Notes: generated from the letters alone by a model not told the origin. 52,044 nucleotides of DNA from CAYYMH01 sp964472785 (GCA_964472785.1 CAYYMH010000027.1:1-52044), one strand, 5' to 3'. Shown: positions 41,919 through 51,583, numbered from the stretch's first letter. Translations and numbers: made by a program.

Positions 41919-44900
41919 TTGAAGATAAGAGTAATTAAAGCCCAATATATTTTAGTCTTTATTAGCGTCTTCCTGATATTAATTTCAACTTTTGAGTACG
42001 CATTCAGTCAAAATCAGCAACTGAAAAAACAGATCGCCAACAATCCGACTTTAAATACTAACCGGTTGAGTGAAGCGCTTATCGGCGGAATTATCAATAA
42101 GTCGAATCTCAAAATCGGATTTTTGAATAACGGCAGATTCTGTGCCCCATCCGAATTCATCCCGGACTTACCCAGTGCGCTTTTCGGTGAAAACGGCTAC
42201 TTGAACCGGCTGGACTTATGGGTGGGCATTCCCGATGGACCATGGGCGCCGAAAATTTGGGAAGCAGATTCACAAAAATTTGTGTCCATGGGACCGACAG
42301 TCTCTGGAACGATTTATGATCCCAGACCCGGAGACACTGACTGGGCAACTATTTTAGCAACGAAAGGTGTTTTTTATACTCATGAATTGCTCTACAGCGA
42401 CGTTTATAAAAAATCCGATTTGTTTGACTTCATATTAGCGCCAACCAGTGATTATGAGCGAACCTGGCCCAAAAATTCATTCACCGGATTTCCTGAATGG
42501 CCCGGTCGCTGGATGACGGACCCGGAAACCGGTGATCCGATCGAAGGCAAATTTTTAGGCGACCAAACCGTGTTTCTGGCATTTGATGATAAAACGCGCG
42601 CCGGTTTGGATTACCCTGAAGAAGATTTTTATAGAAACTACGGAGGGACATTTCCATCGCAACGGGGTTATCCGATCGGTATTGAAGTCCTGTCAGAAGT
42701 GATCGGATTTCAAAGCAGCACAGCATCAAATATCATTATTTACGACCTTAAACTGATTAATACCAGTCCATGGAATTATCATGATGTGTATCTCGGCGTC
42801 TATTATGAATCAGATAATCCCTGGTACACGACTACTGGAGCGCGTCCCTATTATCCGGGTTTAAAAACAGATTTTATAAAAAATGAATTCGAACCGCAAT
42901 TAAATAAAACTATTCCCTACAATCTGGCATATAATTACAATAAAAAAGATCATCCTGCGCACCGGCACCCCGATTCAAGCTATTTTGGCGTTCAGCTTTT
43001 AAAGACCCCTCAAGCCCATGCAGATCAAATCGATAACGACGGCGACGGTGTCATTGATGAAGCAGAAGGCGAAGATTTGGGACTGACCGGCTGGCATTAT
43101 ATCTCGGATCTATTGTTCTATCCGTATCGGGGTCCCTACAGTACCGAGCGGGAAAAGCTCCAGTACAAAATTCTCGCCGGTGATACATCAGATGTAAATC
43201 CGGATCTGATTGACAGAAGATGTTTTTTTAAAAATGAAGATGGTGAATTGAATTCGAATTTTGATGATCCGGAAATGATTTACGATTATTCTTACTACGG
43301 CAGCGGCAATCGTGGCACTGTCTGGTTGATGTTCAGTTTGTTGTCGTGTGGGCCTATCAATTGGGCAAGCGGCGATACGCTGGACTTCGTTTTTGGCATC
43401 GTGGTAGCGGAAGATTTTGAAAAGTTGAAAACCAGCGCCCGCATCGCCCGGAAAGTGGTGCAAAATAACTACAATCGTCCCGAGGCGCCTCCGTCCCCGA
43501 ATGTGACTGCTGTGCCGGGCGATAATAAAATCACGATATACTGGGATAAAAGCGCCGAACAAACGGAAGATTTTATCACCGGATACAGTGATTTCGAAGG
43601 TTACAAAATTTATCGAACCGAGACTGATCCCACAAACAATGACTGGGGGGAACCGATTCTGGATCACGACGGAAATTTAATCAATTTCATTCCGGTTGAA
43701 AGTTGTGATTTGGAAAACGGTATTACCGGCTATGAAAAAGTTTATCCGCATCAGAAGCTAGGTGACGACACCGGTTTGATTCACACCTGGGTCGATACCA
43801 ATGTGACCAACGGCAAAACATACTGGTACTCGGTCTGTGCCTATGACCACGGTGTTTTGGATGACGAACTGTATAATCCGGATGGCTTTCCGCCGGCTGC
43901 GCTGAAAGAAAGCCCCAAAGGCACCAATCCCAACGAATCACTGAATCTGGTCAAGGTAATTCCCGGCTTGCATGCTTCAAATTTGCAAACGCCATCTTTG
44001 ACTATTGAATCAACCAGTCAAAGCGCGGGCAATGGACCGATCCAAGCCACTGTCATCGATCCCTATGCCATCACCGGTCATGACTATCTGATATCGTTTG
44101 AGGACACGACCTACGGATTTGCGGTGTACAATTTATATGATGAATCGACAGATAAATTTATCCGGGAAAAGGTCAGAGAGACAGACGGCGGTGAAGGAAT
44201 CTTCTTTGATGGCATCCAATTATCTGTTCAACGTTTTGATAAGCTGGAAACGCTGAACGAAAAAACCTACTGGTACAAATACGAAACCGGCGATCCTTCG
44301 GATTGCACCTGGCGCATCTTCGGCGACAAACTGACCTGGGACCCGTATCCGTTTGCCTACGAGATTTATTTCATCGACGGATACGAAACCGGCGCGTTTA
44401 CCGGTAAAACAGCGCCGTTCGAAATTTATAATACCGTCACAGAGAAAAAATGCCAGTGGGACATTTATTTCAATTCCAAAGATGATACGACTGATGCGAT
44501 GAAAAACACCTGGACCAGCGGTGATCTTATTTATATTTGGGATGAATTTCTGGACACGAAAAAATTCACCATCGTCGTCCGCATTTTTGAACGCTCTTAT
44601 GCCACTTATGAAGGCATTGTGAATAATCCACCGGTTCCCGGAGACGCCATTCATTTCGAATTCCAGCGACCGTTTCGAACCGGTGATCAGTTTATTATTC
44701 GGACAAAATCACTCGACCAGGAGTCTGAGCAACCGAGAACATTATCAGACATCAAAGTCGTGCCCAATCCGTTTATTGTTCATTCCGGATTGGAACTCAG
44801 CTCCAGCGAGGCAAAGATTCAATTCATCAATTTGCCGTCGGAGTGCACGATTCACATTTTTTCAATGGCAGGAGATCAGGTACGAACGCTGCACCACAAT

Positions 44901-45032
44901 GATCAAACGGATTTTGAATTTTGGGATTTGCTCAATTACAGCAATTTGAGAGTGAGTTTTGGATTGTATATTTTTGTGGTTGAAACCCCGGACGGGAAAT
45001 CAACCAAAGGAAAATTTGCTATTTTAAGATAG
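41919..45032 (+). CDS. Large exported protein with fibronectin-III-like and sorting/FlgD-like C-terminal domain
   Basis: This encodes 1037 residues from a TTG at 41919. A signal peptide (about 1-31) is followed by a long region rich in Asp, Trp and Tyr. A calcium-binding-type stretch DNDGDGVIDEAEGEDLG lies near residue 370. A fibronectin type III-like domain begins near 520 (NVTAVPGDNKITIYWDKS, then FEGYKIYRTE). The last 80 residues (IKVVPNPF, INLPSECTIHIFSMAGDQVRTL, FGLYIFVVETPDGKSTKGKF) are the FlgD-Ig/secretion-sorting type common in FCB bacteria. Probably secreted or surface attached. First gene of a cluster with a lipoprotein-like protein, a TonB receptor and a PorV-like protein. Confidence 0.75.
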   Translation: MKIRVIKAQYILVFISVFLILISTFEYAFSQNQQLKKQIANNPTLNTNRLSEALIGGIINKSNLKIGFLNNGRFCAPSEFIPDLPSALFGENGYLNRLDLWVGIPDGPWAPKIWEADSQKFVSMGPTVSGTIYDPRPGDTDWATILATKGVFYTHELLYSDVYKKSDLFDFILAPTSDYERTWPKNSFTGFPEWPGRWMTDPETGDPIEGKFLGDQTVFLAFDDKTRAGLDYPEEDFYRNYGGTFPSQRGYPIGIEVLSEVIGFQSSTASNIIIYDLKLINTSPWNYHDVYLGVYYESDNPWYTTTGARPYYPGLKTDFIKNEFEPQLNKTIPYNLAYNYNKKDHPAHRHPDSSYFGVQLLKTPQAHADQIDNDGDGVIDEAEGEDLGLTGWHYISDLLFYPYRGPYSTEREKLQYKILAGDTSDVNPDLIDRRCFFKNEDGELNSNFDDPEMIYDYSYYGSGNRGTVWLMFSLLSCGPINWASGDTLDFVFGIVVAEDFEKLKTSARIARKVVQNNYNRPEAPPSPNVTAVPGDNKITIYWDKSAEQTEDFITGYSDFEGYKIYRTETDPTNNDWGEPILDHDGNLINFIPVESCDLENGITGYEKVYPHQKLGDDTGLIHTWVDTNVTNGKTYWYSVCAYDHGVLDDELYNPDGFPPAALKESPKGTNPNESLNLVKVIPGLHASNLQTPSLTIESTSQSAGNGPIQATVIDPYAITGHDYLISFEDTTYGFAVYNLYDESTDKFIREKVRETDGGEGIFFDGIQLSVQRFDKLETLNEKTYWYKYETGDPSDCTWRIFGDKLTWDPYPFAYEIYFIDGYETGAFTGKTAPFEIYNTVTEKKCQWDIYFNSKDDTTDAMKNTWTSGDLIYIWDEFLDTKKFTIVVRIFERSYATYEGIVNNPPVPGDAIHFEFQRPFRTGDQFIIRTKSLDQESEQPRTLSDIKVVPNPFIVHSGLELSSSEAKIQFINLPSECTIHIFSMAGDQVRTLHHNDQTDFEFWDLLNYSNLRVSFGLYIFVVETPDGKSTKGKFAILR

Positions 45033-45053
45033 TTTTAGATCTGGCCCACTAAA

Positions 45054-45121
45054 CACACGAAAGTACACGAAATAATCTTTATTATTTTTGAATTTTAGCG
45101 TTAATTCGTGTATTTCGTGGA
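45054..45121. repeat. Inverted repeat of the CACGAAA type
   Basis: The arm CACACGAAAGTACACGAAAT (45054-45073) pairs imperfectly with 45103-45121. A single arm of the same type lies at about 12221-12238. It sits between the first two genes of the outer-membrane cluster and may modulate read-through. Confidence 0.6.
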
Positions 45122-45146
45122 CAATAAATTGAGTACGGAGTTTTAA

Positions 45147-45935
45147 ATGAAAAATAAATATATCACGCTCGGGCTCATTTTTTTGGTACTATTTTTATTC
45201 TGTGAACAAAAGATCCCCGAAGGACCCGAACGGTCGGAAATTCTGGAGATAAATTTAAGTACCCGTGAGAACAGGACCGAGTACGCTCAGGAAAATAACT
45301 GGGATACGCGCTACAAGCTTCCTCCCAAATGGATGTCAATGGATGATTTTCAGGATATGTCCACCTGGGAAGTCCCGTTCACTATCAACGCGTACAATGG
45401 ATTTGACGAGGCGATTGAGGGAAAGAAATGGATTCACGTGAAGCTCAATATCTGGCCCGCGGACGAGCAGGCAAAATGGCGAACGCAATTGACCTACGCC
45501 GATACGAGCGTGAACCGGAATTTGGTTATTCCGCCCGGTGACGACTTGACGATTATTGTCGGCAACCAGCTAATCTGGACGCAAAAGGACAGTGCCGGTA
45601 ACAGCATTCACGCAACCAAATCATTCGAACCGATCTGGATCGAATGCACCATGTTCGACTCCGTATTCAAAAATCCGAATCAGACCGTTCCCTGGCGCTA
45701 TTGTGATACAACCAAATTAGCGCCGGTAGATACCGTGATGGCATTCGGGACAAAAAAGAAATTTTTTGCCCAGGCAGAAGTGCAGCTTTTCAAAAATTAT
45801 CACGTGGTCAAATCCAATATTTTTGAACTTGACATTCATTATTATTATCCGGTTGACGGATTTAAAAAGAAGTTTTGGTGTGTGGAAGGTAAAGTAATCC
45901 AGGGAGATCCCCCTTGTCCGTTTGGACGACCTTGA
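45147..45935 (+). CDS. Putative lipoprotein of the outer-membrane cluster
   Basis: This encodes 262 residues. A short basic start and hydrophobic stretch are followed by FLFCEQK, where C19 could be a lipid-modified Cys although Phe at -1 is atypical for the lipobox. The rest is hydrophilic and rich in Trp, Asp and Pro, with no recognised domain. The gene ends just before the TonB-receptor gene, so it is probably an accessory lipoprotein of that receptor or of the large exported protein upstream. Confidence 0.62.
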   Translation: MKNKYITLGLIFLVLFLFCEQKIPEGPERSEILEINLSTRENRTEYAQENNWDTRYKLPPKWMSMDDFQDMSTWEVPFTINAYNGFDEAIEGKKWIHVKLNIWPADEQAKWRTQLTYADTSVNRNLVIPPGDDLTIIVGNQLIWTQKDSAGNSIHATKSFEPIWIECTMFDSVFKNPNQTVPWRYCDTTKLAPVDTVMAFGTKKKFFAQAEVQLFKNYHVVKSNIFELDIHYYYPVDGFKKKFWCVEGKVIQGDPPCPFGRP

Positions 45936-45970
45936 TTATTGAATGGAATTTAGACAGCATAACAACAGAG

Positions 45971-48493
45971 ATGAGGATGAAATTTAAACTAAACACAATT
46001 TTATTAATTATCTTTCTCTCAGCAAGTCAACTAATGAGCGGAACCACCGGTTTGCTCAAAGGAAAAGTAATCGATAAAGCCACGGAACAACCGCTTATCG
46101 GAGCCAATATCCAGTTGGTTGGGACAAAATTAGGCGCAGCCGCGGGTCTTGATGGCTCGTTCGTTATTTATCATATTCCGGCGGGGCAGTATCAGCTCAA
46201 AGTGACCATGATCGGATACCAGCCCTATCTTGTGGAAAACGTTCGCATCATCATGGATTTGAAAACCGAGCTGCTGATCGAAATGACCGAAAAGGCGGTG
46301 GAACTGGGCAAAGAGGTCGTCGTAACAGCGGAACGACCGCTAATTCAAAAGGACGTCACCGGAACATTACATTCTGTTGGCGCCCGGCAAATTAATGAAC
46401 TGCCTGTGGATTCATACAAAGATGTCATCGCGCTGCAGCCGGGCGTCACGTCGGACATGCACGTCCGCGGCGGCAGAGAAACGGAAATACTCTACCTGAT
46501 CGACGGTATTCCGGTTCAGGAAAATATGCAGGGCGGCGCCGGTTCAGAAATCCCGCAGGCTTCGGTTGCCGAAATGACAGTGCAAACCGGCGGCTTCAAT
46601 GCCGAATACGGGAACGCCATGTCCGGTATCGTGAATATCGTCACCAAACAAGGCGGGAACTCCCATGAATTCTGGGCACGTCTGGTGGACGACCGCATCG
46701 GGATCGACAAATCCAATAAAAAAAGCGAGCTGGAGCTGCTGTTCTCCGGGCCTGTTTTAAACAACAGAATCAGTTATTTCTTGTCAACCAATCTCAAAAT
46801 TTCTGACACCCGCTGGTGGCAGGACATGCGGAAAGATTTCGATTCTCCCATGGAGCGAAATATCAATCTCATGGGTAAGCTAACGTTCAATTTGACCGAT
46901 AACATCAAACTCACCACTCAAGCGATTTTTTCGGACTGGGAACTAAACCAGTACGAGTACCGCTGGCGCTATAATTTGGACGGACTGCCGCCCAAATCCA
47001 AACGCTCGATTCGGCTGAGTTCTATTTTTACGCACACCTTATCGCCAAAAGTTTTTTACTCGCTGAATTTCAGCCGCTATCAGGTGCATCACGAAATGAA
47101 GCAGTTCGAAAAGAATGAAGTCGAAAACATGCCGCCTTATCAGTACGAATTGCCATGGTACTATTTTGTGTTCGCCGGAAACCGGCTGTGGTGGCAGGAT
47201 GCCAAAGAAATCAATTATCTGGTTAAGGGAAATTTCACTGCTCAGTACCATCCGATTTCGCAACTGAAAATGGGATTTGAATTTCAGTACTTTGACCTCG
47301 AAAGCGATCTGTTAAAGTACGAACCCCAGAAATCATTTTGGGGAAAACCGCTGCTGGATGCCGAGCTGCTCAATTTCAACAGTTACTACCATTACCGTCC
47401 CTATCAGGGCGCTTTCTACCTGCAAAACAAGGTGGACAACGACATCGTGGTGATGAATCTGGGATTGCGCTACGATTTTCTGCATCCGCGGGCAAGCCGT
47501 CCGGTTGTGGAATGGATTCCGGTGTCCAATGAAGATTACGAACAGGAAGTCCAAAGCTGGGTTCCCGCCAGCATCAAATCCCAATGGAGCCCGAGAATCG
47601 GTTTCTCATTTCCGATCACGGAAAATGATTTCTTTTTTATCAACTACGGATTCTTTTTTCAGGTGCCGCTGTTCGACTATTTGTTCTCCGGTTTGAATTA
47701 TGATTTGAAAAAAGGGATCAAAGCACTGTACGGAAATCCCGATCTAAAACCGGAAAAAACACGCGCCATCGAATTGAGCTACAAGCGTACTTTTTTGGAA
47801 AACTGGATGTTTTCATTCACCTATTTTAATAAAGACATTTCCGGATTGATTGATACCAAAACCTATCTGGCGTCTGACAGCAAAGCGGAAGACGACGGTT
47901 TTTCCCAATATGTCAACCTGGCTGGTGGCAACTCCAGTGGTTTTGAAATATTTTTCAAGAAAAAATACAGCGATTTTTTCTCCGGCAAAATAAGCTACAC
48001 CTACATGAAAGCGCAGGGATTGAGCGGCAGCACGGATCAGGGGCTCAATTACTTTGTCTGGGGCTTTTCTGTTCCCAACGAAGAATTTTACCTGAGCTGG
48101 GATCAGCGTCACACCGTGGTATCTGAATTATTTTTTGGCGTGCCCGGTGAATACGGCATCAATCTGTTGTGGCGCTGGAATTCACCGCGTCCTTACACGT
48201 ATTATCCGTCGCGCACCGGCTATGTCCCGGACATGAGTATCGAAATGAAACCGAACAATGCCCGCATGCGGGACATGTCCTATGTTGACCTGAAAATTTA
48301 CAAACAGTGGCAGATCGCGGAACGGCTTTCGGTGCAGACCTATCTGGACATCCGCAATCTGTTTGATAAATATAATGTCCTGTGGATCGCATCGGACGGC
48401 CGGATCGGCGGGGAACTAATGGATCCCAGTGCCTGGGACATCGGCCGCAGGGTGAATCTCGGATTAAAAATTTCTTTTGAAAAAGCAAATTAG
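45971..48493 (+). CDS. TonB-dependent receptor with carboxypeptidase-like regulatory domain
   Basis: This encodes 840 residues from the ATG at 45971 (another at 45977 is possible); the reading frame extends upstream but lies within the lipoprotein gene. A signal peptide (about 1-25, ending near MSG) precedes a CarboxypepD_reg-like beta domain (LLKGKVIDKATEQPLIGANIQ and on). The plug follows with VIALQPGVTSDMHVRGG, LYLIDGIPVQ, and GFNAEYGNAMSGIVNIVT. Residues about 250-840 show the alternating pattern of a 22-stranded barrel. No obvious TonB box is read. It should import or sense a large substrate across the outer membrane, or help assembly of surface proteins. Eight bases separate it from the PorV-like gene. 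Confidence 0.9.
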   Translation: MRMKFKLNTILLIIFLSASQLMSGTTGLLKGKVIDKATEQPLIGANIQLVGTKLGAAAGLDGSFVIYHIPAGQYQLKVTMIGYQPYLVENVRIIMDLKTELLIEMTEKAVELGKEVVVTAERPLIQKDVTGTLHSVGARQINELPVDSYKDVIALQPGVTSDMHVRGGRETEILYLIDGIPVQENMQGGAGSEIPQASVAEMTVQTGGFNAEYGNAMSGIVNIVTKQGGNSHEFWARLVDDRIGIDKSNKKSELELLFSGPVLNNRISYFLSTNLKISDTRWWQDMRKDFDSPMERNINLMGKLTFNLTDNIKLTTQAIFSDWELNQYEYRWRYNLDGLPPKSKRSIRLSSIFTHTLSPKVFYSLNFSRYQVHHEMKQFEKNEVENMPPYQYELPWYYFVFAGNRLWWQDAKEINYLVKGNFTAQYHPISQLKMGFEFQYFDLESDLLKYEPQKSFWGKPLLDAELLNFNSYYHYRPYQGAFYLQNKVDNDIVVMNLGLRYDFLHPRASRPVVEWIPVSNEDYEQEVQSWVPASIKSQWSPRIGFSFPITENDFFFINYGFFFQVPLFDYLFSGLNYDLKKGIKALYGNPDLKPEKTRAIELSYKRTFLENWMFSFTYFNKDISGLIDTKTYLASDSKAEDDGFSQYVNLAGGNSSGFEIFFKKKYSDFFSGKISYTYMKAQGLSGSTDQGLNYFVWGFSVPNEEFYLSWDQRHTVVSELFFGVPGEYGINLLWRWNSPRPYTYYPSRTGYVPDMSIEMKPNNARMRDMSYVDLKIYKQWQIAERLSVQTYLDIRNLFDKYNVLWIASDGRIGGELMDPSAWDIGRRVNLGLKISFEKAN

Positions 48494-48501
48494 AGAAGCA
48501 G

Positions 48502-49554
48502 ATGAAAAATTTAAAGCAAATTATCTTATTGTGCACTTTTTTAATTGGTACCCAATTGACTGCACAAAATATCAATCGCACCGGCACATCGGCGGCGCAG
48601 TTTTTGAAATTCGGTGTTGGCGCCCGCGCCACTGCCCTTGGTGAAGCCGGGGTCACGCTTTCCGATGACATGAGCTGTGTTTACTGGAATCCGGCAACAA
48701 TTGCCCGGCTGGATAAATTGACTTTCGGCGTGTCGCGCAACGAACTGTACGCGGATATCTCCTACAGTTTCGTGGGCGTCTCCTATCCGCTGGGAAAGGA
48801 CAGAGCCATCGGATTCAGCGCGATTTTTCTCAACTCCGGTGAAATGGAAGTGACCACATTGGATGAGCCGCAGGGCACCGGCGATATGTTTTCGTGGGAA
48901 TCCTTTGCGCTGGGCTTCACGTACAGTCAGTACATTACAGATCGGCTCAGTTTGGGAGCTTCGGTAAAATACGTCCGCGAAGGCGCCTACCGACAGACAG
49001 CGCAGGCATTTGCCATTGACATTGGTTCGTTGCTGGATACCGGCGTGCTGGGAATGAAGCTGGGCATGAGTCTGAGTAATCTGGGACAGGAAATGCAATT
49101 AAGCGGCTCGAGTTTGAAGATCGATCATGAGTGGAATCCAGATCACACCGATCCCGTGTCCACGCCCGCCTATCTGGAAACGGATCAATGGCCCCTGCCG
49201 TTGATTTTCCGGCTGGGACTGTCCACCGAATTGATCGGACCTAACGGTCAATTGCTCGAAAGCGCGGAAAACAAAATCTTGGTGGCTGCCGACACCTTTG
49301 ATCCCAATGACGCGTTGCTGCGTTCCAATTTCGGCGTCGAGTTCACCTGGCACGATATGCTGGCACTTCGTTTCGGTTACCGTGGAATTTCGCTGGAAGA
49401 AGATAGCTACAATTCGTACATCACAGCCAGTTATGCCGCCGGCGCGGGTCTCAAGTATCAGTTTGATTTTGCAGCGATGATTATCGATTATTCCTATCTG
49501 GATTATAAAATTTTGGGCAACGGTCATCAGTTTTCGATGACGCTGTCTTTTTGA
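48502..49554 (+). CDS. PorV/PorQ-like outer-membrane protein (UPF0164-like)
   Basis: The 350 residues begin with a signal peptide (about 1-21, ending LTAQ). The start of the mature protein, GTSAAQFLKFGVGARATALGEAGV and the later DDMSCVYWNPA, is the PorV/PorQ family signature; many alternating hydrophobic strands follow, ending in FSMTLSF with an aromatic C-terminus as in outer-membrane barrels. In Bacteroidetes PorV binds T9SS cargo by its C-terminal sorting domain; the large protein at 41919 has a comparable C-terminus. Probably co-transcribed with the TonB receptor. Confidence 0.87.
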   Translation: MKNLKQIILLCTFLIGTQLTAQNINRTGTSAAQFLKFGVGARATALGEAGVTLSDDMSCVYWNPATIARLDKLTFGVSRNELYADISYSFVGVSYPLGKDRAIGFSAIFLNSGEMEVTTLDEPQGTGDMFSWESFALGFTYSQYITDRLSLGASVKYVREGAYRQTAQAFAIDIGSLLDTGVLGMKLGMSLSNLGQEMQLSGSSLKIDHEWNPDHTDPVSTPAYLETDQWPLPLIFRLGLSTELIGPNGQLLESAENKILVAADTFDPNDALLRSNFGVEFTWHDMLALRFGYRGISLEEDSYNSYITASYAAGAGLKYQFDFAAMIIDYSYLDYKILGNGHQFSMTLSF

Positions 49555-49612
49555 ATTGGTTAAAACCGAAACCGGTTCAGACGAATTATAATTAAAATTC
49601 ATTTATAAATTG

Positions 49613-49632
49613 CCATGACCTTCAGGTCGTGG
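49613..49632. repeat. Short hairpin after the PorV-like gene
   Basis: CCATGACCT and AGGTCGTGG pair with one mismatch around TC, about 60 bp past the stop codon. No T-run follows, so it may be a repeat unit rather than a terminator. Confidence 0.4.
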
Positions 49633-49662
49633 ACGCTAAATTAAAAAACCAAAGCCTACGCC

Positions 49663-50637
49663 ATGCAACAAATCGCCGAAAATCTCATCCGAAAAAAACT
49701 CGACATTGAAGAAAAAATTCCCCTCAACATTATTCCGGCGCGTACCGGAAAATTCAGTTCCACCTATTTTGCCGAAACACCAGCGGATCAGGACGATCTG
49801 GTACTGCGCATCGCTCCGCCGGATAATTTGCTGCAACTGTTTTACGAAAAACGGATGATGCGCCAGGAACCTGCACTGCACCGCCTCATCCAGCAAAAAA
49901 CCGACATTCCGGTGCCCACCATTCTGGCTTATGATTTCAACAGAAAGCTAATCGACCGTGATTTTTTGATCATGAACCGCATGCCCGGGGAGCCGCTCTC
50001 TGAAGTAAGATACCAGCTCGACCAGCGCAAACTCGACCGGGTTTTAGAAAACCTGGGCGGGTACGTTGCTAAACTTCATCAAATCACTGCCAAAAAATAT
50101 GGCTATATCGGTGCCCACCGACCCATGGAACCGCAGCCAAACTGGCACGATGCATTTGCAATCATGTGGGAGAAAATGCTGTCCGGTTGTCTCAACTGCG
50201 GCGTCTATTCGGAACAGGATTATCAACTGGGCATGGATTTGTGGGAGCGGTACCATTCAGTCTTCCGGATTGACTGCCCCTCCTCCCTCTGCCACATGGA
50301 TTTATGGATTCAAAATGTGCTGGTTGACCGGGACGGCAACTTAACCGCGTTGTTTGATTTTGACCGATCCTGTTTTGGTGATGTGGGCAACGAAGTTGCC
50401 GTGGCTGAATACTGCGGTTTGACCACGGACGCTTTTTGGCAGGGTTACGGCTCCAAACCCGAACCCACTGAAGAATGGGCGATCCGGAAATGGTTTTACC
50501 TGCTTTACGAACACCAGAAATACATCGTCATCAGCATCTCCGCCCGACACAAAAATCCCGCCCGTGCCCAAAGCTACGCGGATCAGTCGCTGTCTTCGAT
50601 GAGGCAGTTTTTTGAGACGGGGGTGGCGGAACTTTAG
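49663..50637 (+). CDS. Aminoglycoside-phosphotransferase-family (APH) kinase-like protein
   Basis: The 324 residues adopt the APH/choline kinase fold. IIPARTGKFSSTYFAET is the ATP loop, LVLRIAP the Lys strand. The catalytic loop CHMDLWIQNVLV (near 208-219) has H, D and N of the HxDxxxxN motif, and the ALFDFDRS stretch has the metal-binding DFD (near 229). Families with this fold phosphorylate small molecules including sugars, homoserine and methylthioribose; no antibiotic resistance can be inferred. It appears to be a single gene, with the outer-membrane cluster upstream and an AT-rich region downstream. Confidence 0.85.
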   Translation: MQQIAENLIRKKLDIEEKIPLNIIPARTGKFSSTYFAETPADQDDLVLRIAPPDNLLQLFYEKRMMRQEPALHRLIQQKTDIPVPTILAYDFNRKLIDRDFLIMNRMPGEPLSEVRYQLDQRKLDRVLENLGGYVAKLHQITAKKYGYIGAHRPMEPQPNWHDAFAIMWEKMLSGCLNCGVYSEQDYQLGMDLWERYHSVFRIDCPSSLCHMDLWIQNVLVDRDGNLTALFDFDRSCFGDVGNEVAVAEYCGLTTDAFWQGYGSKPEPTEEWAIRKWFYLLYEHQKYIVISISARHKNPARAQSYADQSLSSMRQFFETGVAEL

Positions 50638-50691
50638 AGTTTTCCAGGCTTTTTTTGTGATAAATGGACTTCCATCTTTTTTATTTTTTTA

Positions 50692-50720
50692 TTGACATTT
50701 TTGCTATTTTCGTTTATATT
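50692..50720 (+). promoter_or_regulatory. Promoter of the exported protein at 50793
   Basis: TTGACA (50692-50697), 17 bp, TATATT (50715-50720), about 73 bp before the ATG at 50793. The same -35, spacing and -10 as at 20292. Confidence 0.7.
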
Positions 50721-50792
50721 GATTTTGTGATTGCTGGAAACTTTATATTCCAAGATAATAAATTTCAAACTTATCTACCTAAGGTATCGATA

Positions 50793-51475
50793 ATGAAGCT
50801 TTACAAACCAATTATATTTATTATATGCTTTTTTCATACGCTTTTTCAGCAACACAGGCTTATCCACAAGACTATACAATAAATATACTCAAAATTGAGG
50901 GTAACAAATTTGCTATAAATAGAGGATCAAAGGATGGAATTCAACTTAATACTATTTTTACTATTATCAGAAACAATAAAAGCATTGGTAAAGCTAGAGC
51001 TATATATGTAAAAGAAAAAATATCAGCTTTGAAAATAATTTATAAAATTGAAACAATAAAAATAAGTGATATAGTTATAATTGATCCAATTGATGAAATT
51101 GATTTTGTTCTAAATAGAGGTGGTTATAATCCATATAAATATAAGATCCAAAAAGATATCGGACGCTATGGCTGGGCAAGTGTATCAGCGATCACCTTAA
51201 TTGGTAGCGCTGCAATGGATGATCAGATGTTCTCAACGACCGTAATTCCAGTAATAGGTCCCTTTATTACTATTCACAGGATTGAAAGTGATCCTAATTT
51301 AACTTATCTACCAGGTGGAAGGGAATTGTTAATAACTTCAGGTGTTTTACAAGTATCTTTCTTCAGCTATTGGATTTATTATATTATTAAAGATTCTAGT
51401 TATAAAGCAAAATATAGCTTTGACATTGAACCATTGAAAAGTAACTTTGGTATTTCATTGTGCTATTATTTTTAA
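50793..51475 (+). pseudogene. Exported protein of unknown function, apparently frameshifted at a T6 tract
   Basis: The ATG at 50793, with AAGG upstream, opens a signal peptide (MKLYKPIIFIICFF) but stops at 50882. The main frame (50825-51475) lacks a plausible start: its own ATG gives a signal of only about a dozen residues. A -1 shift at the run of six T (about 50828-50833) would join the two, giving a good signal peptide ending FSATQA before YPQDYTINILKIEG. The mature part has two or three hydrophobic segments near 120-200 and no recognised domain. The shift may be a real mutation, phase variation by T-run length, or a sequencing error. Confidence 0.6.
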
Positions 51476-51583
51476 TTTAATTTGGATTGGCCTCTATTAT
51501 TTTACGCATCGTTACGCCCAATCATATACAAATTTTTCTTTTTTTATAGACTTTATCCTCAATAAGCGAATCTACGCATAAGG

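Noticed and set aside
43188..43667. Minus-strand reading frame of 159 codons
   Set aside because: It lies inside the 1037-residue exported protein gene, whose domains are continuous on the plus strand.
49099..49602. Minus-strand reading frame of 167 codons opposite the PorV-like gene
   Set aside because: The plus strand encodes a complete PorV-like barrel with signal peptide.
50825..51475. Exported protein starting at its own ATG at 50825
   Set aside because: The resulting signal peptide would be only about a dozen residues; the upstream ATG with a frameshift explains the sequence better.
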